Shown piece by piece: positions 17,982 to 27,473 of a stretch of 64,000 nt of DNA. The stretch is from Pseudomonas peli. GTDB taxonomy: Bacteria; Pseudomonadota; Gammaproteobacteria; Pseudomonadales; Pseudomonadaceae. The notes under the pieces were generated by a model, which saw only the letters and a program-made list of their open reading frames with translations, made no database searches and had not been told where the DNA came from. The stretch covers positions 124,001-188,000 of the forward strand of contig NZ_FMTL01000002.1 of assembly GCF_900099645.1 (NCBI RefSeq), written 5' to 3'. Numbering within the stretch: the first letter of the stretch is position 1; each line of letters opens with the position of its first letter. A program made the translations under genes and the position numbers.

Positions 17982-18448
17982 TGCACCCGCGCGCGCAAGA
18001 GCTGATCACGGCGCTGCAACTCCAGGCGCATCCGGAAGGTGGCTATTACCGCCGCCTGTATGAGTCGTCTGCACAGCTTGACGGTGGCCGTCTGTGCGGC
18101 ACGGCGATCATCTTTCTGCTTCCCGCTGGCGCGGTCAGCCGTTGGCATCGGGTGGATGCCGACGAGCTCTGGCACTTTTATGAAGGCGCGCCGCTGGAGC
18201 TGCTGGTCGCCGAGCAGCCCGATGCCGTGCGCTGTGCGCGCTTGGGCCCGGTGGCCATCGGTCAGCTGCCGCAGCGCTTAGTGCCAGCATATGCCTGGCA
18301 GGCGGCGCGCAGCACCGGGGCGTTTACCCTGGTGGGTTGTACGGTGACGCCGGGTTTCGACTTCGCCGGCTTCCAGTTGCTCAGCGATGACCCTGAGGCC
18401 CAGCGCGACTGGCCCATGCTCGCGCAGCTGCATCCCGAACTGGTTTGA
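17981..18448 (+). CDS. Cupin, DUF985 family
   Basis: A 155-residue single cupin of the Cupin_5/DUF985 family. It begins with the conserved LQAHPEGGYYRRLYES, and WHRVDADELWHFYEG is the first cupin motif; the VGCTVTPGFDFAGF strand near residue 130 closes the barrel. Function is unknown; metal-dependent sugar or small-molecule chemistry is typical of the fold. It is translationally coupled to the flavodoxin gene. Confidence 0.85.
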   Translation: MHPRAQELITALQLQAHPEGGYYRRLYESSAQLDGGRLCGTAIIFLLPAGAVSRWHRVDADELWHFYEGAPLELLVAEQPDAVRCARLGPVAIGQLPQRLVPAYAWQAARSTGAFTLVGCTVTPGFDFAGFQLLSDDPEAQRDWPMLAQLHPELV

Positions 18449-18547
18449 CCTGCAAGGCCACCATGCTGGCCGCTAGAGCGACTCACCTTTGCGGCATCCC
18501 TCGCTAGACTCCTTGGCACTTCAATAACAAAAGCCGAGGAATTCATC

Positions 18548-19330
18548 ATGACCGTTGCCCACGCACTGCCTGTTGTCAGCCTCAAGGATCAGGTGTCTGC
18601 TGCCGAATGGCAGACCCGCGTAGACCTGGCCGCTTGTTACCGGCTGATTGCCCTGTATGGCTGGGATGACCTGATCTTCACCCATATCTCGGCGAAGATC
18701 CCCGGCAGCGAAGACTTCCTGATCAACCCCTATGGTCTGATGTTCCACGAGATCACCGCCTCCAGCCTGGTGAAGATCGACCTCGCCGGCAACAAGCTGA
18801 TGGACAGTCCGTTCGACATCAACCCGGCCGGCTACACCATCCACAGCGCCGTGCACGAGGTGCGCCACGATGTTGGTTGCGTGCTGCATATCCACACCCC
18901 GCAGGGGATTGCCGTATCGGCGCAGAAGCAGGGTTTGCTGCCACTGTCGCAGCAGTCGCTGTTCGTTCTCGCCAGCCTGGCCTATCACGGCTATGAAGGC
19001 GTGGCGCTGAACCATGACGAGAAGTCGCGGCTGCAGGCGGACCTGGGCGATAAGAACTTTATGATCCTGCCCAACCATGGCTTGCTTACCGCTTTCGGCA
19101 GCATTGCCGATGCCTTCCTCGGCATGTTTACCCTGCAGCGCGCCTGCGAGATTCAGGTGATGGCGCAGAGTGGCGGGGCGGAGCTGATCCATATCCCGCA
19201 ACAGGTCCTCGACGGTGCCCGGGCGATGATTGCTGGCGTGATGAAAAGTCCGCAGGGCATGGGCGGCGCTTTGCCGTGGCCGGCGCTGCTGCGCAAGCTG
19301 GATCAACAGATCCCAGGTTACGCAGCATGA
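18548..19330 (+). CDS. Class II aldolase/adducin family protein
   Basis: A 260-residue protein of the class II aldolase/adducin family. Zinc ligands expected in this fold appear in VLHIHTPQG and in LPNHGLL. The DDLIFTHISAKIPG segment near residue 37 matches adducin-like members. It may act as an aldolase or decarboxylase on a small sugar or hydroxy acid; the substrate is unknown. It begins an operon in which the alpha/beta hydrolase overlaps its stop codon by 4 bp (ATGA). Confidence 0.85.
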   Translation: MTVAHALPVVSLKDQVSAAEWQTRVDLAACYRLIALYGWDDLIFTHISAKIPGSEDFLINPYGLMFHEITASSLVKIDLAGNKLMDSPFDINPAGYTIHSAVHEVRHDVGCVLHIHTPQGIAVSAQKQGLLPLSQQSLFVLASLAYHGYEGVALNHDEKSRLQADLGDKNFMILPNHGLLTAFGSIADAFLGMFTLQRACEIQVMAQSGGAELIHIPQQVLDGARAMIAGVMKSPQGMGGALPWPALLRKLDQQIPGYAA

Positions 19331-20211
19331 CGGTGCTGCCAGGGATTGCCCTGGCAGATTGGCGCAGTGCGGGGCAGGCCTTTAGCTTTAACGGCCATGG
19401 CATCCGCTACTGGACGGCCGGTCAGGGCGAGCCGCTGTTGCTGATTCACGGCTTTCCGACCGCCAGCTGGGACTGGCATTACCTGTGGGCTTCACTGGCT
19501 GAGCGTTACCAGGTAATTGCCTGCGACATGCTCGGCTTTGGCGACTCGGCCAAGCCCCGTGGACATGCCTACAGCCTGCTGGAACAGGCTGATCTGCAAC
19601 AGGCGCTGCTGGCGCATTTGGGGATTGGTCAACCAGTGCATGTGCTGGCCCACGATTACGGCGACAGCGTTGCACAAGAGCTGCTGGCACGGCATCAGAA
19701 CGGGCGCGTACAACTCGCCAGTTGTGTCTTTCTCAATGGCGGGCTGTTTCCGGAAACCCACCATCCGGTATTGGTGCAGAAGCTGCTACTCAGCCCCATC
19801 GGCCCGCTGATTGGCCGGTTGTTCAGCCGCCAGAAGCTGGCGCAGAGTTTTGCCAAAGTGTTCGGCCCACAGACCCAGCCCAGTGAGCGTGAATTGGATG
19901 ACTTCTGGAGCCTGATCGCCGCCCATAACGGCCCGGCGGTGATGCACCGCTTGATCCGTTATATGCCCGAGCGCCGCGTCAACCGCGACCGCTGGGTGGC
20001 GGCGATGCAGGCCACGGCGGTGCCGATGCGGGTGATCGATGGTGCTGTTGACCCGATTTCCGGGGCGCATATGGTGGCGCGTTACCGCGAGCTGATCCCC
20101 CAGCCGGACACTGTGCTGCTGGAGGGCATTGGCCATTATCCGCAGACCGAGGCCCCGGATCAGGTGCTGGCGCATTACCTGCAATTCCGTGAAGGGCTGG
20201 AGGCCACATAA
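19327..20211 (+). CDS. Alpha/beta hydrolase (haloalkane dehalogenase/epoxide hydrolase-like)
   Basis: A 294-residue alpha/beta hydrolase. The oxyanion segment is LLIHGFPTASWDW near residue 40. The nucleophile is Asp in AHDYGDSVAQ, as in dehalogenases and epoxide hydrolases; esterases use Ser. The catalytic His is in EGIGHYPQTEAP near the C-terminus. The start at 19327 overlaps the aldolase stop; a longer upstream extension lies inside that gene and is rejected. Its stop overlaps the DUF1569 start (TAATG). The substrate is unknown. Confidence 0.85.
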   Translation: MTVLPGIALADWRSAGQAFSFNGHGIRYWTAGQGEPLLLIHGFPTASWDWHYLWASLAERYQVIACDMLGFGDSAKPRGHAYSLLEQADLQQALLAHLGIGQPVHVLAHDYGDSVAQELLARHQNGRVQLASCVFLNGGLFPETHHPVLVQKLLLSPIGPLIGRLFSRQKLAQSFAKVFGPQTQPSERELDDFWSLIAAHNGPAVMHRLIRYMPERRVNRDRWVAAMQATAVPMRVIDGAVDPISGAHMVARYRELIPQPDTVLLEGIGHYPQTEAPDQVLAHYLQFREGLEAT

Positions 20212-20741
20212 TGCAACGACGTACTGTTCTGAAAGGTGCCGCCCTCGGTGGTGTAGCGGCTCTGGGGGCCGGGTTCTGGGCATTGCCCAGCGGCGAGGCG
20301 CCAGCCGCAGTCAGCCTGGATGCGGCCCAGCAGCTTTTGGCCGGTTTGGTCGATCAGCCATTGCGCAGCCTCAAGGGTTGGAGCCCGGCTGAAGTGTTCA
20401 ACCATTGTGCGCAGAGCATCGAGTACTCCATCAGTGGTTATCCCGAACTCAAGCCGGGTTGGTTCCGCAGCAGCGTCGGCCCGCTGGCCTTTAGCGTATT
20501 TGCCGCGCGTGGGGCGATGCGTCATCCGCTGAATGAGGCCATTCCCGGCGCGGCCCCGCTGAATGCGCCAGCTACGCAAGCCCACGCGCTACAGCGTTTG
20601 CAACAAGCCTTTGCCGACTTCGCTGCGTATCAGGGCGAGTTGCAGCCGCATTTTGCCTACGGCGCGCTTAGTCATGCCGATTACGCTCAGGCCCATGTGT
20701 TGCATCTGTATAACCACTTGAGCCTGATCCGCCCGGCCTGA
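20211..20741 (+). CDS. DUF1569 protein with twin-arginine signal
   Basis: A 176-residue exported protein. The N-terminus MQRRTVLKGAALGGVAALGA is a Tat-like signal (RR followed by a hydrophobic stretch). The rest, with SPAEVFNHCAQSIEYSI and a C-terminal AHVLHLYNHLSL, fits DUF1569, a DinB-like helical bundle with possible metal ligands. It is third in the aldolase-hydrolase-DUF1569 operon, starting inside the hydrolase stop codon. Confidence 0.75.
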   Translation: MQRRTVLKGAALGGVAALGAGFWALPSGEAPAAVSLDAAQQLLAGLVDQPLRSLKGWSPAEVFNHCAQSIEYSISGYPELKPGWFRSSVGPLAFSVFAARGAMRHPLNEAIPGAAPLNAPATQAHALQRLQQAFADFAAYQGELQPHFAYGALSHADYAQAHVLHLYNHLSLIRPA

Positions 20742-20848
20742 CTATCCCGCTGCTTTATTGCGCACCATTCAGCGCTGCGCGTAGCTATTGTGACCAGAGC
20801 GCGACTGCTGGACACTCGGCGCATTGTTAATCTGCCGAGGAATGCTGC

Positions 20849-21760
20849 ATGAGCGACGCCATCCGTTTTCAAGATCAGGTTGTAATCGTCACCGGGGCCG
20901 GCGGCGGCCTGGGCCGCGCCCATGCGCTGTTGTTCGCCAAGCACGGTGCCAAGGTGGTGGTGAATGACTTGGGCGGCAGCACCCACGGTGAAGGCGCCAA
21001 TGCCTCGGCGGCCGATAAGGTGGTTGAGGAAATCCGCGCAGCGGGCGGCACCGCTGTGGCCAACCACGACTCGGTGACTGACGGTGAGAAGATCGTGCAG
21101 TGCGCCCTGGATACCTTTGGCCGCATCGATGTGGTGGTGAACAACGCCGGCATCCTGCGCGACAAGACTTTCCACAAGATGGAAGACGCCGACTGGGACC
21201 TGGTTTACAAAGTCCACGTCGAAGGCGCTTACAAGGTCACCCGCGCCGCCTGGCCGCACATGCGGGAGCAGGGTTATGGTCGGGTGATTTTCACCGCATC
21301 CACGTCGGGCATTTACGGCAACTTCGGTCAGTCCAACTACGGCATGGCCAAGCTCGGCCTGTACGGCCTGACCCGCACCCTGGCCCTCGAAGGGCGCAAG
21401 AACAACATCCTGGTCAACGCCATCGCACCTACTGGCGGCACGCGCATGACCGAAGGCCTGATTCCGCCGCAGGTGTTCGAGCAGCTCAAACCTGAGCTGG
21501 TCAGCCCGCTGGTGGTGTACCTGGCGAGCAACGCCTGCGAAGAAACCTCCGGCCTGTTCGAAGTCGGCGGCGGCTGGATGGGCAAAGTGCGTTGGGAACG
21601 CAGCCTGGGTGCCGGCTTCGATCCGCGTGAAGGCTACAGTCCGGAAGACGTGGCGGCCAACTTCGCGCAGATCTGTGACTTCGAGGGCGCGGCCCATCCG
21701 AAGGACAATATCGAAGCGATGAAAGAGATGATGGCCAACCTGCAGAAGTTCGCCCTCTGA
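20849..21760 (+). CDS. (3R)-hydroxyacyl-CoA dehydrogenase-like SDR
   Basis: A 303-residue short-chain dehydrogenase resembling the N-terminal dehydrogenase domain of peroxisomal multifunctional enzyme 2. The cofactor motif is VTGAGGGLGRAHALLFAKHG, followed by VVVNDLGGSTHGEG, which points to NAD. The catalytic pair is in SNYGMAKLGLYG. It is longer than a classical SDR because of the C-terminal tail typical of MFE-2 domains. It probably oxidises 3-hydroxyacyl-CoA. A strong terminator follows before the enoyl-CoA hydratase. Confidence 0.85.
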   Translation: MSDAIRFQDQVVIVTGAGGGLGRAHALLFAKHGAKVVVNDLGGSTHGEGANASAADKVVEEIRAAGGTAVANHDSVTDGEKIVQCALDTFGRIDVVVNNAGILRDKTFHKMEDADWDLVYKVHVEGAYKVTRAAWPHMREQGYGRVIFTASTSGIYGNFGQSNYGMAKLGLYGLTRTLALEGRKNNILVNAIAPTGGTRMTEGLIPPQVFEQLKPELVSPLVVYLASNACEETSGLFEVGGGWMGKVRWERSLGAGFDPREGYSPEDVAANFAQICDFEGAAHPKDNIEAMKEMMANLQKFAL

Positions 21761-21823
21761 TTGCGCCACTCTGGCGGGGAGATCGGTCAGCAGGCTGATT
21801 TCCACCGCGCAGGGCTTTAAGGT

Positions 21824-21857
21824 GAAGGCCGGCTAAATGCCGGCCTTCGGCTTTTTA
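21824..21857 (+). terminator. Rho-independent terminator before enoyl-CoA hydratase gene
   Basis: A 10-bp perfect stem (GAAGGCCGGC/GCCGGCCTTC), a 5-nt loop and GGCTTTTT end the dehydrogenase transcript. The run of T stops 12 bp before the next start codon, leaving only room for a ribosome site. Confidence 0.88.
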
Positions 21858-21868
21858 GGGAGCAGGTT

Positions 21869-22636
21869 ATGCGCGTCATCATCGAAAAAAACGGCCCGGT
21901 CACCACCCTGATCATCAACCGCGCCGAGGTGCGCAATGCAGTCGACCGGCCTACGGCTGAGGCACTGGCCGCGGCATTGCGGGCTTTTGAAGCGGATGAA
22001 CAGGCGCGGGTGGCGGTGTTGACTGGTGCGGGTGGGACTTTCTGCGCGGGCGCTGATCTGGGTGCGGTGGCCGCAGGGGCTGAACGTGCCAATCGCCTGG
22101 AAACCGAGGGTGACGGGCCGATGGGGCCGAGCCGCATGCAGCTGAGCAAACCGCTGATTGCTGCCATCGAAGGCCATGCGGTGGCCGGTGGCCTGGAGCT
22201 GGCGCTACTGGCCGATCTACGGGTGATGGCGGATAACGCGGTGCTCGGGGTGTTCTGCCGGCGTTTTGGCGTGCCGCTGATCGACGGTGGCACCGTGCAT
22301 TTGCCACGGATTATCGGCCAGGGCCGCGCGCTGGATCTGATTCTCACCGGTCGCCCGGTAGTGGCCGAGGAAGCGCTAAGCATGGGATTGGTCAACCGGG
22401 TGGTCGCCGCCGGTAGCGCGTTGGCTGCAGCGCAGCAACTGGCACTGGAGATTGCCGGCTTCCCACAACGCTGCATGCTGGCCGACCGCGCCAGCGCTTA
22501 TGCGCAGTGGGATCTGCCTTTTGTGCAGGCGCTGGGCAACGAGTTTGCAGGCGGCATGGCGGTGATCGCCAGTGGCGAAACCCAGGCCGGCGCGCAGCGC
22601 TTCAAGGATGGTACAGGGCGCCACGGCAGCTTTTGA
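21869..22636 (+). CDS. Enoyl-CoA hydratase/isomerase family protein
   Basis: A 255-residue crotonase-fold enzyme. The oxyanion hole segments are GTFCAGADLGAV near residue 53 and AGGLELALLADLRV near 107; the RFGVPLIDGGTVHLPRIIG loop carries the active-site acid region, here with Asp. It may hydrate enoyl-CoA formed elsewhere. GGGAGCAGG gives its ribosome site. A terminator ends 12 bp before its start, so its expression depends on read-through or on a promoter inside that hairpin region. It converges on the TyrR-like gene. Confidence 0.86.
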   Translation: MRVIIEKNGPVTTLIINRAEVRNAVDRPTAEALAAALRAFEADEQARVAVLTGAGGTFCAGADLGAVAAGAERANRLETEGDGPMGPSRMQLSKPLIAAIEGHAVAGGLELALLADLRVMADNAVLGVFCRRFGVPLIDGGTVHLPRIIGQGRALDLILTGRPVVAEEALSMGLVNRVVAAGSALAAAQQLALEIAGFPQRCMLADRASAYAQWDLPFVQALGNEFAGGMAVIASGETQAGAQRFKDGTGRHGSF

Positions 22637-22645
22637 CCGCCGCGT

Positions 22646-24184
22646 TTAACCCTTGCCCGGAATCCCGTATTTGCGCAGACGCATGGCAATTGCGCTGTGC
22701 GAGGTGTGCAGACGGGTCGCCAGTTGCCGGGTCGAGGGATGGCTGGGATAGAGCTTTTCCAGCAGGGCTTTTTCGAACTGGTCCACTGCCGCTTCCAGGC
22801 TGCTGACTTCGCCCTCGGCTTGCTGCGCAGCCACTGCGGTGCCGGCGATATCCAGATCATCGATCTGCACCAGATTGCTTTCGCAGATCGCAGCGGCGCG
22901 GAAGATCACGTTCTGCAGCTGGCGCACATTGCCCGGCCAGCGATTGCCCAGCAGCGCCGGGTAGGTATCCGGTGTCAGCCGGCAGGGCAGGCGCTGGATC
23001 TGCGCGCAGGCCTGCTGCATAAAATGCCGCGCCAGCAGCAGGATGTCCTGACCGCGTTCGCGCAGGGGCGGGACTTCCAGGTTGAGCACGTTGAGGCGGT
23101 AGAACAGGTCTTCTCGGAACGCGCCCTCGTTGACCATCTTTTCCAGGTCACGGTGGGTGGCGCTGAGGATGCGCACATTGACCTTGACCTCACGCTCGCC
23201 GCCGACCCGGCGGAAAGTACCATCGCTTAAAAAGCGCAGCAGCTTGGCCTGCAGGTACGGTGACATTTCGCCGATTTCATCGAGAAACACCGTGCCCTGG
23301 TTGGCCAGCTCCAGTAGCCCCGGCTTGCCGCCGCGCTGGGCCCCGGTAAAAGCGCCGGGGGCGTAGCCGAACAGTTCGCTTTCGGCGAGGTTCTCCGGCA
23401 ATGCCGCACAGTTAAGCGCGAGAAATGGCGCGGTGCGTCGCGTGCTTATGGCGTGACAGGCGCGCGCCACCAGCTCTTTGCCGGTGCCGGTTTCACCCTG
23501 GATCAGCAGCGGCGCATCGAGGGTAGCAACGCGCTGGGCGCGGGTCTTCAGGCTGCGAATCGGTGCGGAGTCACCGAGCAGCGAGTCAAAGCCTTCGGCA
23601 TGGTCGTGGTGCAGTGCCGCCAGGCGTTCGCCGATGCGGCTCGGCGCATACAGGCTGAGCAGGCCGCCGGCCAGTTGCCGCGCGCCGCCGTCGACGCCTT
23701 CGGTGATCGGTTGCGCATCCAGCAGCAACGCCTGGCCCTTGAGGGTGACTTCGCGCATCGGCAGACGAAAACCTTGGTCGAGCAGCGCCTGGTGCAGGTC
23801 GTTGTCGGCGAATAGCTCACCAATGCCCAGACCATCAGGCTGTTGGCCACACAGCTCGATCAGCGCCGGGTTGGCCAGCAGCACGCGGCCCTGGCTGTCG
23901 ACTGCCAATACCGGGTCGGTCATGGCGGCGAGCAGGGCGTCGAGTTGCAGGTGGCGGCGCTGGCCGGGGAGGATGTCGACAATGGTTACCGCCTGCACGC
24001 CACGCACCTTGAACAGCGCCTCGCGCAGCTCATCGAGCACCTCGGGGCTCAGGGTTGGCGCGTCGATATAGACGTTCGGCGGCACCATCTCCACCGCATC
24101 CAGGTTGAGATTACGCCCACCGAGCAGGGCCAGCACTTCCTGGGTGATGCCAACGCGGTCGATAAAGGTGACGTGAATACGCAT
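22646..24184 (-). CDS. Sigma-54-dependent TyrR-family regulator (PhhR/FhpR-like)
   Basis: A 512-residue enhancer-binding protein. Residues 1-70 form an ACT-like domain, 78-145 a PAS domain, and ~203-435 an AAA+ ATPase with Walker A GETGTGKE (230-237), the sigma-54 contact GAFTGA (277-282) and Walker B TVFLDEIGE. The C-terminus has a TyrR-type HTH (STRQLATRLHTSHSAIAMRLRKYGI-like). The N-terminus MRIHVTFIDRVGITQEVL differs from PhhR and looks closer to the P. aeruginosa NO regulator FhpR, as far as I recall; no fhp gene is adjacent. Its targets are not evident here. Confidence 0.82.
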   Translation of the reverse strand: MRIHVTFIDRVGITQEVLALLGGRNLNLDAVEMVPPNVYIDAPTLSPEVLDELREALFKVRGVQAVTIVDILPGQRRHLQLDALLAAMTDPVLAVDSQGRVLLANPALIELCGQQPDGLGIGELFADNDLHQALLDQGFRLPMREVTLKGQALLLDAQPITEGVDGGARQLAGGLLSLYAPSRIGERLAALHHDHAEGFDSLLGDSAPIRSLKTRAQRVATLDAPLLIQGETGTGKELVARACHAISTRRTAPFLALNCAALPENLAESELFGYAPGAFTGAQRGGKPGLLELANQGTVFLDEIGEMSPYLQAKLLRFLSDGTFRRVGGEREVKVNVRILSATHRDLEKMVNEGAFREDLFYRLNVLNLEVPPLRERGQDILLLARHFMQQACAQIQRLPCRLTPDTYPALLGNRWPGNVRQLQNVIFRAAAICESNLVQIDDLDIAGTAVAAQQAEGEVSSLEAAVDQFEKALLEKLYPSHPSTRQLATRLHTSHSAIAMRLRKYGIPGKG

Positions 24185-24258
24185 GGAAACGGGCGGCCGA
24201 CTTGCTTACGAGTGCGCCAGTATGCCCGGTCTGTGGGGCTTAGTTAACCGAGGGGCGC

Positions 24259-24558
24259 TCAACCGCACGTCAGGCGAATGATCACTTCGCTTTCATCGAT
24301 ATCGATATTCAAACGCTGCGGGTTGTAATCCATGGTCGCGGCGTCGCCGGGGGCGAGCACGCGGAGGGTTTTGGCGTTGGCCTGCTGCTGCACCTGCTCG
24401 ATCAGCTCGCTGCTGGCGGTCTGACCGAGTACGCCATGAACCTGCTCGACATTGCAGTCGCCGCTGATTTCGGCGCTTGGTTGGGCGGGCTGCTGTGAGC
24501 TGCAACCTGCCAGTAGGGCGAGGAGGCTGAGGCCGGTGAGGGCGTGACGAAGTGCCAT
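24259..24558 (-). CDS. I78-family peptidase inhibitor lipoprotein
   Basis: A 99-residue lipoprotein with a lipobox LLAGC at residues 15-19. The mature part matches the I78 inhibitor family: a cysteine at GDCNVEQV, then TLRVLAPGDAATMDYNPQRLNIDID and a final LTCG, with the two Cys likely forming a disulfide. I78 proteins inhibit subtilisin-like serine proteases and are small periplasmic or outer-membrane proteins. It stands alone, upstream of the TyrR-like gene on the same strand. Confidence 0.85.
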   Translation of the reverse strand: MALRHALTGLSLLALLAGCSSQQPAQPSAEISGDCNVEQVHGVLGQTASSELIEQVQQQANAKTLRVLAPGDAATMDYNPQRLNIDIDESEVIIRLTCG

Positions 24559-24719
24559 GTTCTATTTCCTTGTCTGCATAAAACTCGGGTCAGCCTAGCA
24601 GCCGCATCCGCTGTAGCTCAACGTTGGGCTGCTCAATCCGTGCAGGTTACTGCATCAGCATTTCCGCAAGCCCGGCCAACTTCCCTACAATTGCGCTTTT
24701 CCCCAGAGCAGGAGGTTCT

Positions 24720-25649
24720 GTGCAAGCGGTGATCTCGATTCAACAGCTGAGCAAGACCTACGCCAGCGGCCATCCGGCGCTGCAGGACATCAACCTGGAC
24801 ATTCGCCCCGGCGAGATCTTTGCGTTGCTCGGCCCCAATGGTGCGGGCAAGACCACCCTGATCAGCATCATCTGCGGCATCGTCAATCCAGGTGGCGGGC
24901 GGGTGCTGGTGGGCGGCAAGGACATCATCAAGGACTACCGCGCATCCCGTTCGCAGATCGGCCTGGTGCCGCAGGAGCTGGTCAGCGATGTGTTCGAAAC
25001 CGTCTGGGCGACGGTGAAATTCAGCCGTGGCCTGTTCGGCAAGAAGCCCAATCCGGCCTATCTGGAACAACTGCTCAAGGACCTGTCGCTGTGGGACAAG
25101 CGCGATGCGAAGATTTTCGAGTTGTCCGGTGGCATGAAACGTCGGGTGATGATCGCCAAGGCGCTGAGCCACGAGCCACAGATTTTGTTTCTCGACGAGC
25201 CCACTGCAGGCGTCGACGTCGAGCTGCGCCGCGACATGTGGAACATGGTGCGCCGTCTGCGTGAGCGCGGCGTGACCATCATCCTCACCACCCATTACAT
25301 CGAAGAGGCCGAGGAAATGGCCGACCGCATCGGGGTGATCAGCAAGGGGCGGATCATTCTGGTGGAAGACAAGCAGGCGCTGATGCACAAGCTCGGCAAG
25401 AAGCAGCTGACCCTGCAGCTGCAGCAGCCCCTGGCGAGCATCCCTGCCGAACTGGCGCGTTACCCGCTGGAACTGAGCGACGAGGGCCGCGTGCTGGTGT
25501 TTACCTTCGACACCCAGAGCGAGCACACCGGCATCGCCGAACTGCTCAAGGACCTGGCCCAGCACGGCATCGACTTCAAGGATTTGCAGTCCAGCCAGAG
25601 TTCGCTGGAAGAAATCTTTGTGTCTTTGGTCAAGGAGTCGCGCGCATGA
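24720..25649 (+). CDS. ABC-2 type exporter, ATP-binding subunit (YadG-like)
   Basis: A 309-residue ABC ATPase. Walker A is GPNGAGKTT, the signature is LSGGMKRR, and Walker B is [12 protein letters not shown]; the switch His lies in [15 protein letters not shown]. Size and order match E. coli YadG. The start is GTG at 24720, preceded by AGGAGG at 24710-24715. The permease gene overlaps its stop by 4 bp (ATGA). The transported substrate is unknown. Confidence 0.9.
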   Translation: MQAVISIQQLSKTYASGHPALQDINLDIRPGEIFALLGPNGAGKTTLISIICGIVNPGGGRVLVGGKDIIKDYRASRSQIGLVPQELVSDVFETVWATVKFSRGLFGKKPNPAYLEQLLKDLSLWDKRDAKIFELSGGMKRRVMIAKALSHEPQILFLDEPTAGVDVELRRDMWNMVRRLRERGVTIILTTHYIEEAEEMADRIGVISKGRIILVEDKQALMHKLGKKQLTLQLQQPLASIPAELARYPLELSDEGRVLVFTFDTQSEHTGIAELLKDLAQHGIDFKDLQSSQSSLEEIFVSLVKESRA

Positions 25650-26407
25650 ATTTTTACGCAATCCGTGCCATCTACCTGTTCGAACTGGCGCGCACCTGGC
25701 GCACCCTGCTGCAGAGCATCGCTACCCCGGTGATCAGCACGTCGCTGTATTTCGTGGTGTTCGGTTCGGCCATCGGTTCGAGCATGACCCAGGTGCAGGG
25801 CGTCAGTTACGGCGCGTTTATTGTGCCGGGGCTGATCATGCTGGCGCTGCTGACCGAGAGCATTTCCAACGCCTCGTTCGGCATCTACATGCCCAAGTAT
25901 TCGGGGAGCATCTACGAGTTGCTGTCGGCGCCGGTGTCCTACCTGGAAATCCTCATCGGCTATGTGGGCGCGGCGGCCACCAAGTCGATCATTCTCGGTC
26001 TGGTGATCCTGATTACCGCGCGGCTGTTCGTCGATTTCGAGATTCTCCACCCGCTGTGGATGCTGGCGTTTCTGGTGCTGACTGCGCTGACCTTTAGCCT
26101 GTTCGGCTTCATCATCGGCGTGTGGGCCGACGGCTGGGAGAAGCTGCAGGTGGTGCCGGCGCTGATCGTCACGCCGCTGACCTTCCTCGGCGGGGCGTTC
26201 TACTCGATCAGCATGCTGCCACCGGCCTGGCAGACGGTGACCCTGTTTAACCCAGTGGTGTACCTGATCAGTGCGTTCCGCTGGAGCTTCTATGGCGTGT
26301 CCGACGTCAACGTCGGCCTCAGCCTGGCGATGATTCTCGGCTTTCTGCTTCTGTGCATCCTGGCCGTGGGCGTGATCTTCAAGACCGGTTATCGGTTGAA
26401 AAGCTGA
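25646..26407 (+). CDS. ABC-2 type exporter, permease subunit (YadH-like)
   Basis: A 253-residue inner-membrane permease with six hydrophobic segments (near residues 24-45, 58-80, 108-135, 140-165, 172-192 and 228-248). The segments [20 protein letters not shown] and [14 protein letters not shown] are typical of ABC-2 permeases. It forms an exporter with the ATPase encoded just upstream, which it overlaps by 4 bp. Confidence 0.9.
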   Translation: MNFYAIRAIYLFELARTWRTLLQSIATPVISTSLYFVVFGSAIGSSMTQVQGVSYGAFIVPGLIMLALLTESISNASFGIYMPKYSGSIYELLSAPVSYLEILIGYVGAAATKSIILGLVILITARLFVDFEILHPLWMLAFLVLTALTFSLFGFIIGVWADGWEKLQVVPALIVTPLTFLGGAFYSISMLPPAWQTVTLFNPVVYLISAFRWSFYGVSDVNVGLSLAMILGFLLLCILAVGVIFKTGYRLKS

Positions 26408-26797
26408 GGTGTGTTGGTGGCCCTGGCGTGACATAGCCAGGGTCGGGTGAGCTATGGGCTTGCGCACAAGCATGGCCGCATCAACGCGATCACGCGGGCT
26501 TGAATCATCACCGTTTGAACGGTCAGCGTATTTCTGTGCGAGGAGTGCGCGGGCCTTGCGCTGCGAGTCGTGTTAAGGCCGTGGCGGGGATCGATGGAAA
26601 GATTTTGTTTGATTTGCAGCGCCTGTCTTCCAGCTCACGGGGGGCAAGGGTTTGAGCACTTCTACAGCATGAACATTGCACATTTGTGGCTGCGACCAAC
26701 GTCTTAGGGGTTGCCTACAGGGGGGCTTAGTGGCGTAGGCTGGAGTTGTCGCCTTGCTTGGCGACGCTTTCGCGAACAGTTGAAGAAGGAAAGCTTT
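26408..26797. other. 390-bp intergenic region before the hibernation factor gene
   Basis: No convincing gene is seen. An inverted repeat GCCTAC/GTAGGC (26713-26718 and 26735-26740) flanks a G-rich loop about 60-85 bp before the hibernation-factor start and may be a 5' UTR hairpin. A clear sigma-70 promoter is not obvious, so stationary-phase or stringent control may act through weak elements. Confidence 0.4.
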
Positions 26798-27211
26798 ATG
26801 CAAATCCAAGTTCACAGCGATAACCACATCGAAGGCAGTGCTCGTCTGGTTGAGTGGGTGAGTGCCAGTGTTTCCAGCAAACTGGAGCGCTTCGATGACG
26901 AGTTGACCCGCATCGTTGTCCACCTGCATGACGACAACGGCGCCAAAGCCGGCGCGCACGACAAACGCTGCCAGATCGAAGCACGGCCAAAAGGCCTGCA
27001 ACCTATTTCCGTCACCCACAAGGCAGAGTCACTGGAACAGGCCATCGACGGCTCCATCGAAAAACTGCACCACGCCCTTGAGCATCAATTCGGCAAACTG
27101 CGCAGCAAGCGCGTCACGCCACTGCACGCCGATGAGGCGAACGATATTCCCGGTCAGGACGCATTGCTGGAAGAGGACTTCCTCGCCGAGGAACGCCTGC
27201 GCGCTGTCTAG
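26798..27211 (+). CDS. Ribosome hibernation factor, HPF/RaiA family
   Basis: A 137-residue protein starting MQIQVHSDNHIEGS, with the beta-alpha-beta-beta-beta-alpha pattern of HPF/RaiA and the conserved HLHDDNGAKAGAHDKRCQIEARP segment. An acidic tail of about 30 residues extends past the core, longer than short HPF but far below the dimerising long form. It probably binds the 30S subunit in resting cells. ATG at 26798 follows AAGGA. This is not the rpoN-linked copy, so it is likely a second family member. Confidence 0.85.
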   Translation: MQIQVHSDNHIEGSARLVEWVSASVSSKLERFDDELTRIVVHLHDDNGAKAGAHDKRCQIEARPKGLQPISVTHKAESLEQAIDGSIEKLHHALEHQFGKLRSKRVTPLHADEANDIPGQDALLEEDFLAEERLRAV

Positions 27212-27262
27212 GTAAACGTCACGGGCAACCGGCCAGGCTGGCTGCCCATCAACCCATCACAC

Positions 27263-27296
27263 GCGCCCCCGCAGGTTTTTGCGGGGGCGCTGTCGT
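27263..27296 (+). terminator. Stem-loop after hibernation factor gene
   Basis: A 10-bp perfect GC stem (GCGCCCCCGC with GCGGGGGCGC) closes an 8-nt loop and is followed by a weak T-rich stretch (TGTCGTTT). It probably terminates transcription. Confidence 0.7.
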
Positions 27297-27473
27297 TTCA
27301 GGGCCTCACTAAGTGGTGCGCTGCCTGCCAGCGGCAACAGCCTGCCTGAGGCGGCAAAGCGTTTCCTCTTCGCTCAAGGCTGAGTTGACAGAAAGCCCGG
27401 TTTTACTGGCGTGCAGGTGGTTGGCCCATATTCTGCAGAAATGCCTGCCAGCTGACCTATGCAGGGATTCGCC

